Shown here in pieces: positions 63,250-64,000 of a DNA stretch of 64,000 bases. Each line of letters opens with the position of its first letter. The stretch's first letter is position 1. A program made the translations under genes and the position numbers. The DNA is from Diphasiastrum complanatum. Lineage: Eukaryota > Streptophyta > Lycopodiopsida > Lycopodiales > Lycopodiaceae. Below the pieces are notes generated by a model. That model ran no database searches and was not told the origin of the DNA. It saw nothing but the letters and a program-made list of their open reading frames with translations. The stretch spans positions 25,418,723 to 25,482,722 of the forward strand of contig CM055109.1 of the NCBI GenBank assembly GCA_029204225.1, read 5' to 3'.

Positions 63250-64000
63250 ATGGATGCAATCAAACGTGAATATTGAAAATGTCCTTTTTGTACCTAAGTT
63301 AACAAAGAATTTGTTAAGTGTTGGCCAATTAATGGATAATGGCCTAGATGTACATTTTAAGCATGGAGTTTGTTCCATCCTTAAGATGATGAATGCAAAG
63401 CAAAGGGTTTTAAACAAGGTATATTTTTTAAACTAGAGATGCTAATGTTGCAATGGAGAGTGTGAATTTGGCAAAGGTGGAGATTTCAAGTGTGGAGCTA
63501 TGGCACAAAAGGTTGGGCCACCCGAACTTCAATTCTATGGAATCCATGTGTGCAAAGGAGCTTGCACTTGGCCTCCCCAAGCAATTGTCAAAGTGTGGAA
63601 AGCATTGTGAGGCTTGTAGCCTCTCAAAGGCTCATAAGCTACCTTTCTCTAGATCTACATCAAGATCTAACACTCCTCTTGAAATCATCCATTCAGATGT
63701 TCATAGTCATTGATGATCATCCTAGATATGGTTGGATTTACCTCTTGTTTTGTAAATCTTTGGTGTTTGATTCATTTGTAAAGTTCAAAACTCTTGTAGA
63801 AAATCAAGTTAGTACCAAGATCAAGGTAGGGTTTTGTAGTCCTAATGGCATTAAGAGGGAGTTATCATGTCCATATACTTCTCAACAAAATGGAGCGACC
63901 GAGAGGAGAAATAGATCTCTTTGTGAGTGTGCTAATGTCTTAAGACTAGATGCTTCTCTACCCAAACCATTTTGGTGTGAGGCAATCACATGTGCTAATT
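63250..64000 (+). pseudogene. Copia protease end, GAG pre-integrase and integrase, running off the window
   Basis: 63268-63436 reads NIENVLFVPKLTKNLLSVGQ (after protease), and 63453-63713 holds GAG pre-integrase (VELWHKRLGHPNFNSME, KHCEACSLSKAHKLPF). From about 63711 the integrase core continues (DDHPRYGWIYLLF, then SQQNGATERRNRSLCECAN) to the window edge. Stops separate the parts. Confidence 0.9.

Noticed and set aside
1-64000. CRISPR arrays, operons, bacterial integrons or prophage
   Set aside because: No regular short repeats with unique spacers, no co-directional compact gene runs; the composition, introns and elements are those of a plant nucleus.

Overview
The window looks like nuclear DNA from a land plant with a large, transposon-rich genome. 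A conifer or other gymnosperm is my best guess; a fern or lycophyte is possible. The reasons are plant-type Ty1/copia and Ty3/gypsy (chromovirus) elements primed by initiator Met-tRNA, a plant-type hAT transposon, LINE and Penelope-like relics, and one host gene whose 12 short exons are spread over nearly 49 kb. There are no operons, CRISPR arrays or rRNA genes.

The backbone of the window is that gene. I assembled it by hand from exons at 9770-9907, 22417-22541, 23065-23229, 23620-23751, 41416-41563, 41742-41780, 41967-42041, 50713-50772, 51399-51463, 54717-54807, 58318-58349 and 58469-58481 (+ strand). Every junction is GT-AG, the phases agree, and the exons sum to 1083 nt (360 codons plus a stop). 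The product has a transit-peptide-like N-terminus and a body resembling the bacterial YaaW family (UPF0174), whose function is unknown. Most of what looks intergenic between 9.9 and 58.3 kb is therefore intron: 12.5 kb (intron 1), 17.7 kb (intron 4) and 8.7 kb (intron 7), largely filled by transposons.

Region by region. 1-2041: degraded 3' end of a copia element and its LTR. 2400-4218: a broken, intron-bearing pseudogene with motifs of a beta-class DNA methyltransferase, the oddest item here. 4671-8341: a copia element (- strand) with both LTRs and TAAGC target duplications but no integrase core or RT core, inserted in an older copia relic. 9.6-9.9 kb: promoter region and first exon of the host gene. 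Intron 1: Penelope-like RT relic (11.0-12.2 kb), unidentified coding-like remnants, and a + strand copia (18346-21262) apparently nested in a - strand copia (17.4-22.0 kb). Intron 4: two or more LINEs (24.15-30.8 kb, - strand), a chromovirus (30836-36954, + strand, one frame with four nonsense codons), and a 2-kb copia deletion derivative (37900-39911) inserted inside the integrase gene of a - strand gypsy relic. Intron 7: an hAT transposon (42628-47349) with terminal inverted repeats and 8-bp target duplications. Intron 9: gypsy integrase relic and a tandem repeat. 58.5-62.8 kb: the 3' flank, with few recognisable features. 62.8-64.0 kb: a scrambled copia relic running off the window.

All exon and element boundaries were read by eye, and no database search was run. 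Family names rest on motifs and remembered family features.
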